A stretch of 41,877 nt of DNA from Gemmatimonadota bacterium (GTDB lineage: Bacteria; Gemmatimonadota; Gemmatimonadetes; Gemmatimonadales; GWC2-71-9), in contig QHUU01000072.1 of the NCBI GenBank assembly GCA_003222155.1, positions 1 to 41,877 of the forward strand. The letters are read 5' to 3'. Made by a program: the position numbers and the translations under genes. Within the stretch, counting starts at the first letter, position 1. Each line of letters begins with the position of its first letter. Below are positions 15,781-24,582 of the stretch, in pieces. The notes beneath the pieces were generated by a model that saw nothing but the letters and a program-made list of their open reading frames with translations, was not told the origin of the DNA and made no database searches.

Positions 15781-16977
15781 TTACGCCGTCGCCGGAACCG
15801 GGACCCCGCGCGGCACCCGGGTCGCCATCACCAGGGCCAACGAGATGATCGCGGCGCACGCAAAGAACGGCACCCGCGGCCCGAGGTGCTGATAAGCCAA
15901 CCCCGCCCAGATCGGGCCTACGACGCTGGCAACGCCACGGAGGGCCTGCTGCACGCCCATGATCAGGCCGAACTCGTGCTCGTCGGTCCGGTGGCTCACC
16001 AGTGCGGACGTCGCCGGGAACAGGAGTGCCGTTCCCAGAGGGAGCAGGACTTGGAATCCGAGAAAAGCCGGCACCGACGTCGCGAGCGGGACGAGCGCGT
16101 AGCCGAGCGCATATAAGGCCGCACCGAGGCGCATGGTACGGACCTCCCCCAGGCGGTCGTTGACCGGACCGACCACCAAGGCCCGCATCAAGACACCAAC
16201 CCCGCCGAACACCGTGAAGAACCACCAAATGTTGGTCGCGTCGATACCGAACCGCCAGGCCAGGTAGATGGTGAACACGGCCGGCGCCGAATTGTACGCG
16301 AGCATCGCGACGGCGTAGATCCAGATGAGATGGGCGGCGGGCCTGCTCGGGTGGCGAATCACGTCCCACACCGCCTCGCTGACCGGACGCTCGGGCGGCG
16401 GCGCGTGGCGTCCGCTGGGCGTCGCCACGTGGGAGCCCCGGCGCGACTCCGGCAACCACCTCCACGCGAAGATGAAGTTGCCGGCGCACAGGGCGGCAGC
16501 GACGAGACCAGGCGCGGACTGGCCGGCTCGGAAGGCAACCGACCCAACGACGGGACCGATCAACACGCCCAGGCTCGTCGCCGCTGACAGCCACCCCAGT
16601 GCCTTGGCCCGCTCGTTAGGCGCCATCGTGTCGGCCACGTACGCTTGTGCCACCCCGGTAGTCCCGCCGCCCAACCCTTGAACGAACCGGGACAAGAACA
16701 ACAACCAGAGTGAGCTTGCCAGCCCGAAGATCAGGTAGGCCACGGCCGACGCAGCGAGTCCTACGAGAAGCGCCGGACGTCGGCCGTAGCGATCGGAGAC
16801 GCGCCCCCATATGGGAGACGCAACGAGCTGCGCTACCGGGAACGACGCTGTCAGGAACCCGATGGTCGTGGGACTCGCGTGCAACTTGAGGGCGTACAAC
16901 GCGAGCAGCGGCAGGACCAGCGTGAGCCCGATCATGTCCACGAACGCGACCGCCATGAGCACGGCCATCCGTCTCAT
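15781..16977 (-). CDS. Major facilitator superfamily transporter
   Basis: This 398-residue integral membrane protein has about 12 hydrophobic segments. MFS motif A appears as GRVSDRYGRRPALL between segments 2 and 3 and, in weaker form, as GPVNDRLGEVRTMRL in the second half. A central cytosolic loop (SRRGSHVATPSGRHAPPPE) separates the two six-helix halves. It resembles TetA/Bcr-type drug/H+ antiporters, but substrate cannot be assigned. The start ATG at 16977 overlaps the stop of the ABC permease by four bases (ATGA) and has GGGAG eight bases upstream; a Met three codons later is an alternative. The open frame continues upstream to 17727, but that part is a shadow of the permease gene. Confidence 0.88.
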   Translation of the reverse strand: MRRMAVLMAVAFVDMIGLTLVLPLLALYALKLHASPTTIGFLTASFPVAQLVASPIWGRVSDRYGRRPALLVGLAASAVAYLIFGLASSLWLLFLSRFVQGLGGGTTGVAQAYVADTMAPNERAKALGWLSAATSLGVLIGPVVGSVAFRAGQSAPGLVAAALCAGNFIFAWRWLPESRRGSHVATPSGRHAPPPERPVSEAVWDVIRHPSRPAAHLIWIYAVAMLAYNSAPAVFTIYLAWRFGIDATNIWWFFTVFGGVGVLMRALVVGPVNDRLGEVRTMRLGAALYALGYALVPLATSVPAFLGFQVLLPLGTALLFPATSALVSHRTDEHEFGLIMGVQQALRGVASVVGPIWAGLAYQHLGPRVPFFACAAIISLALVMATRVPRGVPVPATA

Positions 16978-18599
16978 CGTCTCGCTCCCAGGCCGAGGAC
17001 CAGCGCGCTCGCGAGCATGAGCATGACCCCGAACGCCGCCGCTACGCCCAGCTCCGAGATGCGCAGGCTCCCCATGATCTCGATCGAGATGGGCCGGTTG
17101 TCGTAGGTGTACAGCACGACGGACGTCACGAAGTCGCCGAGCGCAGCCACGAACGCGATGCTCCCGCCCGCCGCCAACGCCGGCTTGAGGAGCGGCAACG
17201 TGACGCGTCGGAACGTGGCCCACCGTCCGGCGCCGAGGCTCGCGGCCGCCTCCTCGACGGCGGGGTCGAGCTGGCGGTATCCGGCGAGCACCGCGCGCCC
17301 GGTGACCGGCAGGTTCCGCACCAGGTAGGCGAGCGGCAGCAGGACCACCGTCCCCACGAGCACCCAGCGGAGTGCCCACGGCTGGGCGGCGCCGAACGTG
17401 GTCGCGAGCGCCACCGCGAACACGGTGCCCGGCAGGGCCCAGGGGAGCGCCACCAGCGTCTCGATCGGTCCACGCCAGCGTCCGCCGCGCCGCCCGACGA
17501 GGGCTCCCGCGGCAAGCGCCACGGCGATCGCGGCCGCGGTGCTGGCCGCGGCCATCCAGGCGGAGTTCACGAGCGGCCGCAGCCGCTCGGGCTCCCCGAA
17601 CAGGCGCTGGTAATTCACGAAGCTGAGCACCGGGGGCAGCGCCTCGGTGGTCCAGGTGCCGTACGGTACGAGCGACACGAGCACGAGCGTGACGTGCGGC
17701 AACAACAGCAGTACCGCCAGTGCCCACCCCGTCGCCGTGGCGAGGGCGCGCACGCTCACGCGTCGGATCGGCCGGCGTAGCGGTCCGATCCCCTTCCCCA
17801 GCGCCGCGAGGATGTCGTCGCCCTCGGTGCGACGCAGCACCACGAGCCCGAGCGTCGCGACCAGCGCCAGCGCCACCGTCTCGACCATCGCGAGCGGCAG
17901 CTCACCGTTGAGCTTGGTCGCCACGATCTGGGTCGTCATGACGCGAAACCCGCCGCCGAACACGTACGGCGCGCTGAACGATCCCAGGGCCGTCATGAAC
18001 ACGAGCAGCGCGGCACCGGCGAGCGAGGGACGCAACAGGGGCAGCGCGACGCGTCGCAGGGTGTGCCAGCGACCCGCCCCGAGCGCCTGCGCCGCTTCGA
18101 GCATCGATGCATCCAGCTTCGCCAGCCCCGCCCGAGCGAAGAGGTAGAAGTAGACGTACATCGAGTACGCGTGGACCAGGAGAATTGCGCCGGCCCCCTG
18201 GAGTCGCCAGGGCGCCCGCGTCAGCCCCAACGCCGCCTGCACCGCCCGCGCCACGAATCCCGACTCGCCGTACAGAAAGAGGAACGCGACCACGCCGACG
18301 AACGGCGGCAGCACGGCCGGCAGCGCGATGAGGGAGCCGAGGGTCTTCCGGCCCGGGAACTCGAGCCACTCGAACAGAAACGCGAGTGGCACGCCGATCA
18401 CGGCCGCGAGCACCACGCTCGCAAGGGAGATCCACACACTGGCCCACAGCGCGCCCCACTCCCCGGGGCGCGACACGAAGGTCGCGAGCGCGTCGCCCCG
18501 TCCCGCGTCCGCCACCACGACGAGGATGGGATAGAGCACGAGCCACGCGAGCAGCAGCGTCAACGCCGCGCGGGCGAACCAGCCGCTGCGAGCGCTCAC
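16974..18599 (-). CDS. ABC importer permease, two fused membrane domains (FbpB-like)
   Basis: This 541-residue protein has about twelve hydrophobic segments in two homologous halves. Each half ends with an EAA loop where the ATPase docks: EAAQALGAGRWHTLRRVALP in the first and EEAAASLGAGRWATFRRVTLP in the second. This fused layout is that of ferric-iron permeases (FbpB, SfuB, AfuB) and of some phosphonate or thiamine importers. It should form the membrane channel with the ATPase at 18596-19594 and the lipoprotein at 19591-20715. Starts overlap by four bases on both sides. The substrate may be Fe(III) or a small phosphorylated compound; the PafA-like phosphatase two genes downstream keeps the second option open. 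Confidence 0.87.
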   Translation of the reverse strand: MSARSGWFARAALTLLLAWLVLYPILVVVADAGRGDALATFVSRPGEWGALWASVWISLASVVLAAVIGVPLAFLFEWLEFPGRKTLGSLIALPAVLPPFVGVVAFLFLYGESGFVARAVQAALGLTRAPWRLQGAGAILLVHAYSMYVYFYLFARAGLAKLDASMLEAAQALGAGRWHTLRRVALPLLRPSLAGAALLVFMTALGSFSAPYVFGGGFRVMTTQIVATKLNGELPLAMVETVALALVATLGLVVLRRTEGDDILAALGKGIGPLRRPIRRVSVRALATATGWALAVLLLLPHVTLVLVSLVPYGTWTTEALPPVLSFVNYQRLFGEPERLRPLVNSAWMAAASTAAAIAVALAAGALVGRRGGRWRGPIETLVALPWALPGTVFAVALATTFGAAQPWALRWVLVGTVVLLPLAYLVRNLPVTGRAVLAGYRQLDPAVEEAAASLGAGRWATFRRVTLPLLKPALAAGGSIAFVAALGDFVTSVVLYTYDNRPISIEIMGSLRISELGVAAAFGVMLMLASALVLGLGARR

Positions 18600-19594
18600 G
18601 GGCGCACCCCTCCCCCTCCTTCGGCGAAGGTCATGACGCCCGTCGCCTCGAGGTACACGCGCTCCCCCACGCGCGCCGCGCCGGGGCCCGCCTGCACCTC
18701 CAACCGGTCGCCGGGCTCGGTGTCCACCTGATAGAACGCCGCGGCGCCGGTGTAGCGCCGCTCGCGCACCACGCCCGGCACGCCGGCATCCGCGAACCTG
18801 AGCCGCTCGGGCCGCACCACCACGATCTGGCCGTCCCGCGCCCCCAGCGCGCCCGCCAACGCCCCCCGCACCACGTTGGCCCTCCCCACGAACGTGGCGA
18901 CGAACAGGCTCGCGGGGTGCTCGTACAGCTCGTCGGGGGTGGCCGCCTGCTCGAGCCGCCCGTCGTGCAGCACCGCCACCCGGTCGCCCAGGTCGAACGC
19001 TTCTTCCTGCTCGTGCGTGACGAAGACGCTCGTGATCCCGACGCGCGTGATAAGGGTCCGCAGCTCGCGCCGCGTGCGCTCGCGCAGCGCCGGGTCGAGG
19101 TTGGACAGGGGCTCGTCCAGGAGCAGCACGCGCGGCTCCGGCGCGAGGGCCCGGGCCAGCGCCACCCGCTGCTGCTGACCACCGGACAGCTCGTACACCC
19201 GGCGCCGCTCGAATCCCGCCAGATCGACGAGCGCGAGCGCCTCGGCGACCTTGGCCCGCACCTGGTCCGCGGCGGCCGCGCCCCGGGCGGTGAGACCGAA
19301 CGCCACGTTCTCTCCCACGTCCAGGTGCGGGAACAGGGCGTAGTGCTGGAACACCATGCCGAACCGCCGTTTCGCCGGCGGCACCGCCGTGACGTCCTCA
19401 CCGCCGACGACAATGCGACCCGCGTCCAGCGCCTCGAAGCCGGCGAGCAGGCGGAGCACGGTCGTCTTGCCGCTCCCGGAGGGTCCGAGCAACGCGACCA
19501 TCTCGCCGCGGGCGACCTCGAGCGAGAGCGGACCCACGCTCACCGTGGGCGACCACTGCTTACGTACGCCGTCGAGCGTGACGAACGCCTTCAC
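18596..19594 (-). CDS. ABC importer ATP-binding protein (FbpC/PotA-like)
   Basis: This 332-residue protein carries the Walker A GPSGSGKTT (about residues 34-42), Q-loop MVFQHYALFPHL, signature LSGGQQQRVALARAL, Walker B VLLLDEPLSNLD and the switch His in VTHEQEEA. A C-terminal TOBE-like beta domain (about 240-332, with GQIVVVRPERLRF) is typical of the iron, spermidine and sugar importer ATPases. The start is a GTG at 19594 (VKAFVTLDG), whose GTGA overlaps the stop of the binding-protein gene; a purine-rich GGGGGAAGAG lies upstream. A longer frame reaches 20107 but is a shadow of the binding protein. Confidence 0.9.
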   Translation of the reverse strand: MKAFVTLDGVRKQWSPTVSVGPLSLEVARGEMVALLGPSGSGKTTVLRLLAGFEALDAGRIVVGGEDVTAVPPAKRRFGMVFQHYALFPHLDVGENVAFGLTARGAAAADQVRAKVAEALALVDLAGFERRRVYELSGGQQQRVALARALAPEPRVLLLDEPLSNLDPALRERTRRELRTLITRVGITSVFVTHEQEEAFDLGDRVAVLHDGRLEQAATPDELYEHPASLFVATFVGRANVVRGALAGALGARDGQIVVVRPERLRFADAGVPGVVRERRYTGAAAFYQVDTEPGDRLEVQAGPGAARVGERVYLEATGVMTFAEGGGGVRP

Positions 19595-20715
19595 CGGCTC
19601 TTCCCCCGCACCGCCTCGTCCCAGTGCCGCATCCACTGCGGGCCGCGCCGGGCGAGCAGGTCCCAATCGACGTCGGCGACCTGCATCGCGCGCCGCACGT
19701 CGCGCGCCCAGGGCGGCAACGAGTCGGCCGGGAGGTCGAGTCGCACCGGCAGGCGGTACGCCTCGCGCGCCGCCAAGAGCTGCGCATCCACGCTCCCCAC
19801 GAATTCCACGAACGCACGGGCCTGGTCGCGGTGGCGGGCGCCGCGCACGACGCCGATCGCGTCCTCGATCACCGGCGTGCCGCTCCTCGGGAACACATAG
19901 CCCAGTCGTAATCCGTCCCGCCTGCTCAGCAGGATGTCGGGCAGGTCCCAGATCGTCACCAGGCCTTCCTGCCGCACGATCTTCTGGTCGAGCAGCGGGC
20001 CATTCAGCACGTACTCCTTGGTTTGCGCGTCGAGCCGCGCCAGCCAGCGGAACCCGGCGGCCGTGTCGCCCGTCTGCTTCGAGCCGCGTTCGATGATCAT
20101 CCCCCACACGGCCCGCATCGTCCCGGACGCGAGCGGGTCACGGATCAAGATCTTGCCCTTCCAGCGGGCGTCGAGCAGATCGTCCCAGTCCTGCGGCGCC
20201 TCGTCCGGGCGGATCGCCTGCTCGGCATACACGATCACGACGGGTGTCTCGTACGCCGCGGCATAGCGGTCGCCGGGCCCGCGACCGTGGGGGGCGATCG
20301 CCGTCGCCCAGGTCGGGCGAAACGGCTCGAGCAGCGAGTCTTCCGCCCCCCGGGCGAAGATCGTGGCCGGCCCGCCGAACCAGATATCGGCCTGAGGATT
20401 GGCCCGCTCCGAGCGCAGCCGGTCGTACACCTCCTGCGAGCCCATGTCGAGCCAGCGCACGTCCACGTCGGGGTGCAGGTCTTCGAAGCGGCGCTCGAGC
20501 AGCGTGAGCAGGTCGCGACCGTGGGGGCTGTAAATCACGAGCGGCGTCCTCCCGTCGCCCTGGCAGGCGGCGAGGAGCAGCGCGACGCCGACGAGGAAAC
20601 GCGGAACGCGGAAGGCGGAACGCGGAACAGGTTGTGCGGGCGGCGCGCAGGGAGGCCATCGCGGGGTATCGAACCTGCCCCTTCTGTTCCGCGTTCCGCC
20701 TTCCACGTTCCGCAT
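19591..20715 (-). CDS. ABC importer substrate-binding lipoprotein with repeat-derived N-terminus
   Basis: This 374-residue protein has a hydrophobic segment FLVGVALLLAAC, with a clear lipobox (LAAC) placing the lipidated Cys at residue 51. The mature protein begins TPLVIYSPHGRDLLTLLERR and looks like family 1 solute-binding proteins of the FbpA/AfuA type (Fe(III) or related ligands). A typical lipoprotein has about 20 residues before the Cys; here there are 50. Most of them (residues 2-12 and 31-39, RSAFRVPR) are translated from a 30-bp inverted repeat (20601-20713). The ATG at 20715 lies inside the repeat, one base after the PIG-L stop, with no ribosome site. No ATG, GTG or TTG closer to the hydrophobic segment is in frame, so the repeat seems to have changed how this gene starts. 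Confidence 0.82.
   Translation of the reverse strand: MRNVEGGTRNRRGRFDTPRWPPCAPPAQPVPRSAFRVPRFLVGVALLLAACQGDGRTPLVIYSPHGRDLLTLLERRFEDLHPDVDVRWLDMGSQEVYDRLRSERANPQADIWFGGPATIFARGAEDSLLEPFRPTWATAIAPHGRGPGDRYAAAYETPVVIVYAEQAIRPDEAPQDWDDLLDARWKGKILIRDPLASGTMRAVWGMIIERGSKQTGDTAAGFRWLARLDAQTKEYVLNGPLLDQKIVRQEGLVTIWDLPDILLSRRDGLRLGYVFPRSGTPVIEDAIGVVRGARHRDQARAFVEFVGSVDAQLLAAREAYRLPVRLDLPADSLPPWARDVRRAMQVADVDWDLLARRGPQWMRHWDEAVRGKSR
20601..20713. repeat. Inverted pair of 7-bp iterated words (30-bp arms) inside the lipoprotein gene
   Basis: Positions 20601-20630 read GCGGAAC, GCGGAAG, GCGGAAC, GCGGAAC, AG. Positions 20713-20684 on the other strand read the same with one difference out of 30. A 53-base spacer lies between. 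The right copy begins directly after the PIG-L stop codon. The 7-bp period shifts frame with each unit, which explains the unusual translated peptides RNVEGGTRN and RSAFRVPR. Confidence 0.85.
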
Positions 20716-20716
20716 T

Positions 20717-23188
20717 CTACCGTTTACCCAGCGCCAGGAGGTTGGCGAAGAGTCGATACGCTCCGGGGACCCCGGCCGGCAGCTGCCGGAAAAAGCTCAG
20801 TCCCGTGTACACGTACGTGCCCTTTCCTACCGTCGCCGCGAGCAGCCCCCCCGAGAGCGGCGGCTCGCCCGGATCGTGCGTCTCGAGCAGCGCCGTGTAG
20901 GCCGAATCCCAGTCGTGCGCAAAGTAGAGCCCGCGCTCCTGCACCCATCCCTGCCAGTCGGCCGGACCGATCTCGTTGGGGACGTGCACCAGGGGGCTCG
21001 ACGGCTCGAGCACCGTGACGGGCGCGGTCTCGTCGGTCACGCGGTCGTGGGGCCGCGCGAGGGACAGCCGGTAGGGCGCGAAGCTGCCGTTCACGAACGG
21101 GTATTGCTGGTATTGCACGATCACGAGGCCGCCGACGCGGACGTAATCGATCAAGCGTCCGTTCGCGGCGACGAGCGCCGGCTCGGTCTCGTAGGCGCGG
21201 CTCCCGACGACGATCGCGTCGTAGTGCGACAGGTCCCCGCGTGAGAGCGTGTCGGGGCCGATCAACTCGACCGGGACTCCCACGGCCTGGAGCGCCTCGG
21301 GCACGCGGTCGGACGCGCCCCGGACATACCCGACACGCGTGAGCGCGGGGAGCGAAAGCCGGGCGGCGCGGAGCTCGACGGTCGAGGCATGAACCACCGG
21401 CCGGGGCTGGATGTGCGGGTAGTCGATGACCGTGAGCGCACCTTCGCTGCGCCCGCCGGTGGCGCCCGCCGCGGCCTGGAGCTGGTACACGCCGGGCCGC
21501 ACGGCGGACGGCAGCGGCAGCGTCACCGTCAGGCTCTTGGACTCGTCCTCGCGCTGAAACGACAGACTCTCGGGCGGGAGCGCGGTCCAGCCCCTGGGCG
21601 GCGTGATCACGACCTGGGTCGCGACCGGCCCGCGCGCGCGGTTGGTCACGGTGACCGTGAAGCGGCGCGGCCCGGCAGCGGGACCGTCGATCGGCCAGAC
21701 CACGCGCTCGGGGGTGACGCTCACGTCGAACGGCCGCGTCACGAAGATCGGCCGCCGCACTTCGCCGATTCCCTGGTCGCGGTAGCGGTACACCACGTCC
21801 CGCGCCAGCGTCACGGGTTGGCCCGCGATCGTGAGCCGCACCGTCATCGCGACGGGGGGAGGCTCGAACGGCTGCCCGCGCCACGCAGCCGGGACCCCGG
21901 TCCAATCGTACAGCGCGCCGGCGAGCGACCGGCGCAGGAAATAGGGTTGCGAGCGCGGTGCGTCGGCGGCGACGGTGACCGCGAAGCGACGCGTCGCAAC
22001 CGATCCGGGCGCGACGGGGGAGGTCGCGGCGTCGAGACGCTCGACCTTCCAGCCCGCCGGCGCCGCCAGCTCGAGCCCGTCGAGCGTCACCACGGCCGAC
22101 CCGGCGTTCCACACGCTCGTCTCGACCTGCACCCGCTCGCCGGGGATGACGATCCCGTCGTCGGCCACCCCGTCGACCGCCACGCCGGCCGCCATGGCCA
22201 ACGTCTGGTCGAGCAGCGCACCCTGGCCCGAGTCCGCGTCGCCCAGCTCGCGCCGGGCGCGTGCCAGGAGCGGCGTGATCGCCTCCGGATGCGCCGGGCT
22301 CAACCGTGCCCGCGCCGAATCGATCAGCGCGGCGTAGCGCGCCTGGGCGGGGAGGATGGTGTCGACCCCTGAGAACAGGCCGTCCCCGTCCCGGGTCCCC
22401 CGTCCCGCGTCCCGCCATTCCACGAAGGCGAGGCGGTCGATGCTCGGCCCGGCCCGCTCGAGCTGCCCCATGTCCTGCGAGCGGTGCCGGCTGCGGCCGG
22501 CCATCGCGATCTGGTGGAACGAGCGGCCGCTCACCGGATCGAGCGCGCCGCCATCCAGGCGCACGGTGGTGCCGGTCGAGTCGAAGTAGGTCGCCCGATA
22601 GAACTTCACCGGCCCCCAGCTCGAGTCGCGCAGGGCTGCGAACGCCTGCCGGGCGACGAGGGCCGACACCTGGTGCTGCCCGTGCCCGTCCCGCGGCGTC
22701 CCGGTGAAAATCGCCACGACGATCTGCGGCCGGAACCGGCGGATCACCGCGATCACGTCCGCGAGCAGCGAATCACGCGGCCAGAAGCGCAGCGTTTCTT
22801 CGGCGGTCTTCGAGAAGCCGAAGTCGTAGGCCCGGGTGAAGAACTGGCGCGCGCCGTCGAGGCGGCGGGCGGCGAGCAGCTCTTCGGTACGGATGATCCC
22901 CAGCTCCGGGCCGAGCTCCGGACCGATGAGATTCTGGCCACCCTCGCCGCGGGTGAGCGACAGGTAGGCGGCCTGCACGCCCATCCCGCGCGAGAGAATC
23001 GTCAGGAGCTCCGTGTCCTCGTCGTCGGGGTGCGCGCCGATCACGAGTACGCGTTTGTTGGCACCCAGCTGGGCCAGCGCGCCCGCCAACGCCGCGACGC
23101 CGCCGGTGCCGGGCGGGGTGAACTGTCCCGCAGCCGGGCCGACGGCGCCAAGAAAGAGAGCGAGGCTAGTCCCGAGCGCGCGCCGCAC
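20717..23188 (-). CDS. Large secreted PIG-L family deacetylase
   Basis: This 823-residue protein has a signal peptide (residues 1-22, ending near AAGQ). The N-terminal 250 residues are a PIG-L/LmbE fold: VLVIGAHPDDEDTE carries the zinc motif HPDDE at residues 53-57, and RDGHGQHQ carries the later His. Such enzymes remove acetyl groups from N-acetylglucosamine-type or thiol-conjugate substrates; here it would act outside the cytoplasm. About 350 residues of Ig-like beta strands follow (for example RRFTVTVTNRARGPVA), then a C-terminal domain resembling a class I amidotransferase-like fold (YDAIVVGSRAYETEP, VRVGGLVIVQYQQYP). Three-part proteins of this kind are familiar in Gemmatimonadota and Bacteroidota. 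The GTG at 23188 shares a base with the stop of the amidohydrolase gene (TAGTG). A 7-bp iterated word lies inside it at 22382-22416. Confidence 0.83.
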   Translation of the reverse strand: MRRALGTSLALFLGAVGPAAGQFTPPGTGGVAALAGALAQLGANKRVLVIGAHPDDEDTELLTILSRGMGVQAAYLSLTRGEGGQNLIGPELGPELGIIRTEELLAARRLDGARQFFTRAYDFGFSKTAEETLRFWPRDSLLADVIAVIRRFRPQIVVAIFTGTPRDGHGQHQVSALVARQAFAALRDSSWGPVKFYRATYFDSTGTTVRLDGGALDPVSGRSFHQIAMAGRSRHRSQDMGQLERAGPSIDRLAFVEWRDAGRGTRDGDGLFSGVDTILPAQARYAALIDSARARLSPAHPEAITPLLARARRELGDADSGQGALLDQTLAMAAGVAVDGVADDGIVIPGERVQVETSVWNAGSAVVTLDGLELAAPAGWKVERLDAATSPVAPGSVATRRFAVTVAADAPRSQPYFLRRSLAGALYDWTGVPAAWRGQPFEPPPVAMTVRLTIAGQPVTLARDVVYRYRDQGIGEVRRPIFVTRPFDVSVTPERVVWPIDGPAAGPRRFTVTVTNRARGPVATQVVITPPRGWTALPPESLSFQREDESKSLTVTLPLPSAVRPGVYQLQAAAGATGGRSEGALTVIDYPHIQPRPVVHASTVELRAARLSLPALTRVGYVRGASDRVPEALQAVGVPVELIGPDTLSRGDLSHYDAIVVGSRAYETEPALVAANGRLIDYVRVGGLVIVQYQQYPFVNGSFAPYRLSLARPHDRVTDETAPVTVLEPSSPLVHVPNEIGPADWQGWVQERGLYFAHDWDSAYTALLETHDPGEPPLSGGLLAATVGKGTYVYTGLSFFRQLPAGVPGAYRLFANLLALGKR
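22382..22416. repeat. 7-bp iterated word inside the PIG-L gene
   Basis: The plus strand reads GTCCCC, GTCCCGG, GTCCCCC, GTCCCGC, GTCCCGC: five units with a 7-bp step (the first one base short). On the coding strand it produces the Gly/Arg/Asp-rich segment RDAGRGTRDGDG, which looks like a linker insertion. It has no inverted partner nearby. Confidence 0.7.
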
Positions 23189-24498
23189 TATGGCGAAACA
23201 TACGTGACTCCGCCCTTCATAACGAACCGGACACGCTCGAGTTCCGAGACGTCTTTCAATGGATCGCCCGACACGGCGACGAGGTCCGCCGCCATGCCGG
23301 GGGCGACGGCGCCGAGATCGGCCTGGCCCAAGAGCTCGGCCGCGAGCGACGTGCCCGACTTGATCGCCTGCATCGGCGTCATGCCGTACTGCACGTAGTA
23401 GGTGAACTCCTGCGCCTGATTGAGCTCGGTCCAGGGAAAGCCGCCCACGTCGGTCCCTAACACGATCCGGACGCCCTTCTTCAGGGCTCGCGCGAACGCC
23501 TGGCGCTGGTGCTCGACCATCGGCCCCCAGGCCCCGCCGCGCGGAGCGGCGACATAGTGCGCCACCGTCACGGTGGGAACCCAGTAGACCGCCCTGGCCA
23601 GGAGCACGTCGCTGAGCGAATCGGTCATGCCGTCGCCGTGCTCGATGGTGTTCACGCCCGCCCGGAGCGCGGCGGCGATCCCGTCCGAGCCGATGGCGTG
23701 GGCGGCCACGCGCCGGCCGAGGCGGTGCGCTTCGTCCACGATCGCGCGCGCCTCGTCGTCGGTGAAGTTCACCCAGCTGTGCAGCACCGAGTCGGCTCCG
23801 AAGTAGTAGCGGCGATCGGCGTAGAACTTGATCCAGTCGGCGCCGTGGGCCACCTGCTGCCGCACCGCCAGGCGGGCGCCCTCGACGCCGTCCACCGGCT
23901 GCACGCCGTGCGGCAGCTCGAGCTCCCAGTTGTCCGACACGATCGGGTACATGCCGGTGGGCGCCATGGCGCGCGTGGACGCGAAGATGTGCGGCCCGGG
24001 GACCACGCCGCGGTCCACGGCGCGCTTCACGTCCACGTCCGCGTACATCGCGCCCTCCGTCTCCAAGTCGCGGATCGCCGTGAAGCCGTGCTCCAGCGCG
24101 ATGCGCGCGTTGCGCGCCGCAAGGATGGCGCGGTACGCGGTGGACTGGTACAGCAGCTGCTCGTCGTACGACGCGGCCGTCGGGTCACCCTGCAGCAAGA
24201 GATGGGTGTGCGTGTCGATGAGCCCCGGCAGCACGGTCATCTGGGCGAGATCGATCACGCGGGCGTTCCTGGCCTGCGTCTGCACCTGAGCCAGAGCGCC
24301 GACCGCCTTGATGCGGTCGCCTTCGATCAGAATGCCCACGTTGCTGCGGGGGACGTCGGAGCGGCCGTCGATCAGGCGGCCAGCTTTCACGAGGATCGGC
24401 TGGGCGGGTGGAGGAGGCGGGGGCGCGGGCGGCGGAGTCTGTGCGGCCAAGGCGGTTCGCAGTGCCAGGGTGACGACGAGCGGCAACGAGTGGCGCAT
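23188..24498 (-). CDS. Secreted amidohydrolase (metal-dependent)
   Basis: This 436-residue protein has a signal peptide ending near ALAAQ, followed by a Pro-rich linker ([14 protein letters not shown]) and the amidohydrolase core. Visible metal-site residues are His97 and His99 in [10 protein letters not shown], the Lys in WIKFYADR (possible carbamylated bridge), His in VAAHAIG, His in TIEHGDG, and Asp in LGTDVGG. The C-terminal small beta domain ends with [20 protein letters not shown] and [10 protein letters not shown], typical of imidazolonepropionase-like/prolidase-like members. Substrate is unknown; peptides or cyclic amides are usual. The ATG at 24498 has GAGGAG six bases upstream. It heads the ten-gene minus-strand array, and its promoter should lie in the 84-base gap to the divergent acyl-CoA dehydrogenase. 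Confidence 0.88.
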   Translation of the reverse strand: MRHSLPLVVTLALRTALAAQTPPPAPPPPPPAQPILVKAGRLIDGRSDVPRSNVGILIEGDRIKAVGALAQVQTQARNARVIDLAQMTVLPGLIDTHTHLLLQGDPTAASYDEQLLYQSTAYRAILAARNARIALEHGFTAIRDLETEGAMYADVDVKRAVDRGVVPGPHIFASTRAMAPTGMYPIVSDNWELELPHGVQPVDGVEGARLAVRQQVAHGADWIKFYADRRYYFGADSVLHSWVNFTDDEARAIVDEAHRLGRRVAAHAIGSDGIAAALRAGVNTIEHGDGMTDSLSDVLLARAVYWVPTVTVAHYVAAPRGGAWGPMVEHQRQAFARALKKGVRIVLGTDVGGFPWTELNQAQEFTYYVQYGMTPMQAIKSGTSLAAELLGQADLGAVAPGMAADLVAVSGDPLKDVSELERVRFVMKGGVTYVSP

Positions 24499-24582
24499 CG
24501 CAAGCTCCTCATGGTAGCGCGAGGCGAATCTCCCCCTGAGCGCGGGCCTGTCAAGGCGCTTAAGTTAGAGCAGGAGGTACCC

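Noticed and set aside
20601-20713. Insertion sequence or MITE with target duplication
   Set aside because: No transposase and no flanking direct repeat; the arms are themselves tandem 7-bp words.
23509-24582. Upstream extension of the acyl-CoA dehydrogenase frame
   Set aside because: It lies antisense to the amidohydrolase; the ATG at 24583 has an ideal AGGAGGT.
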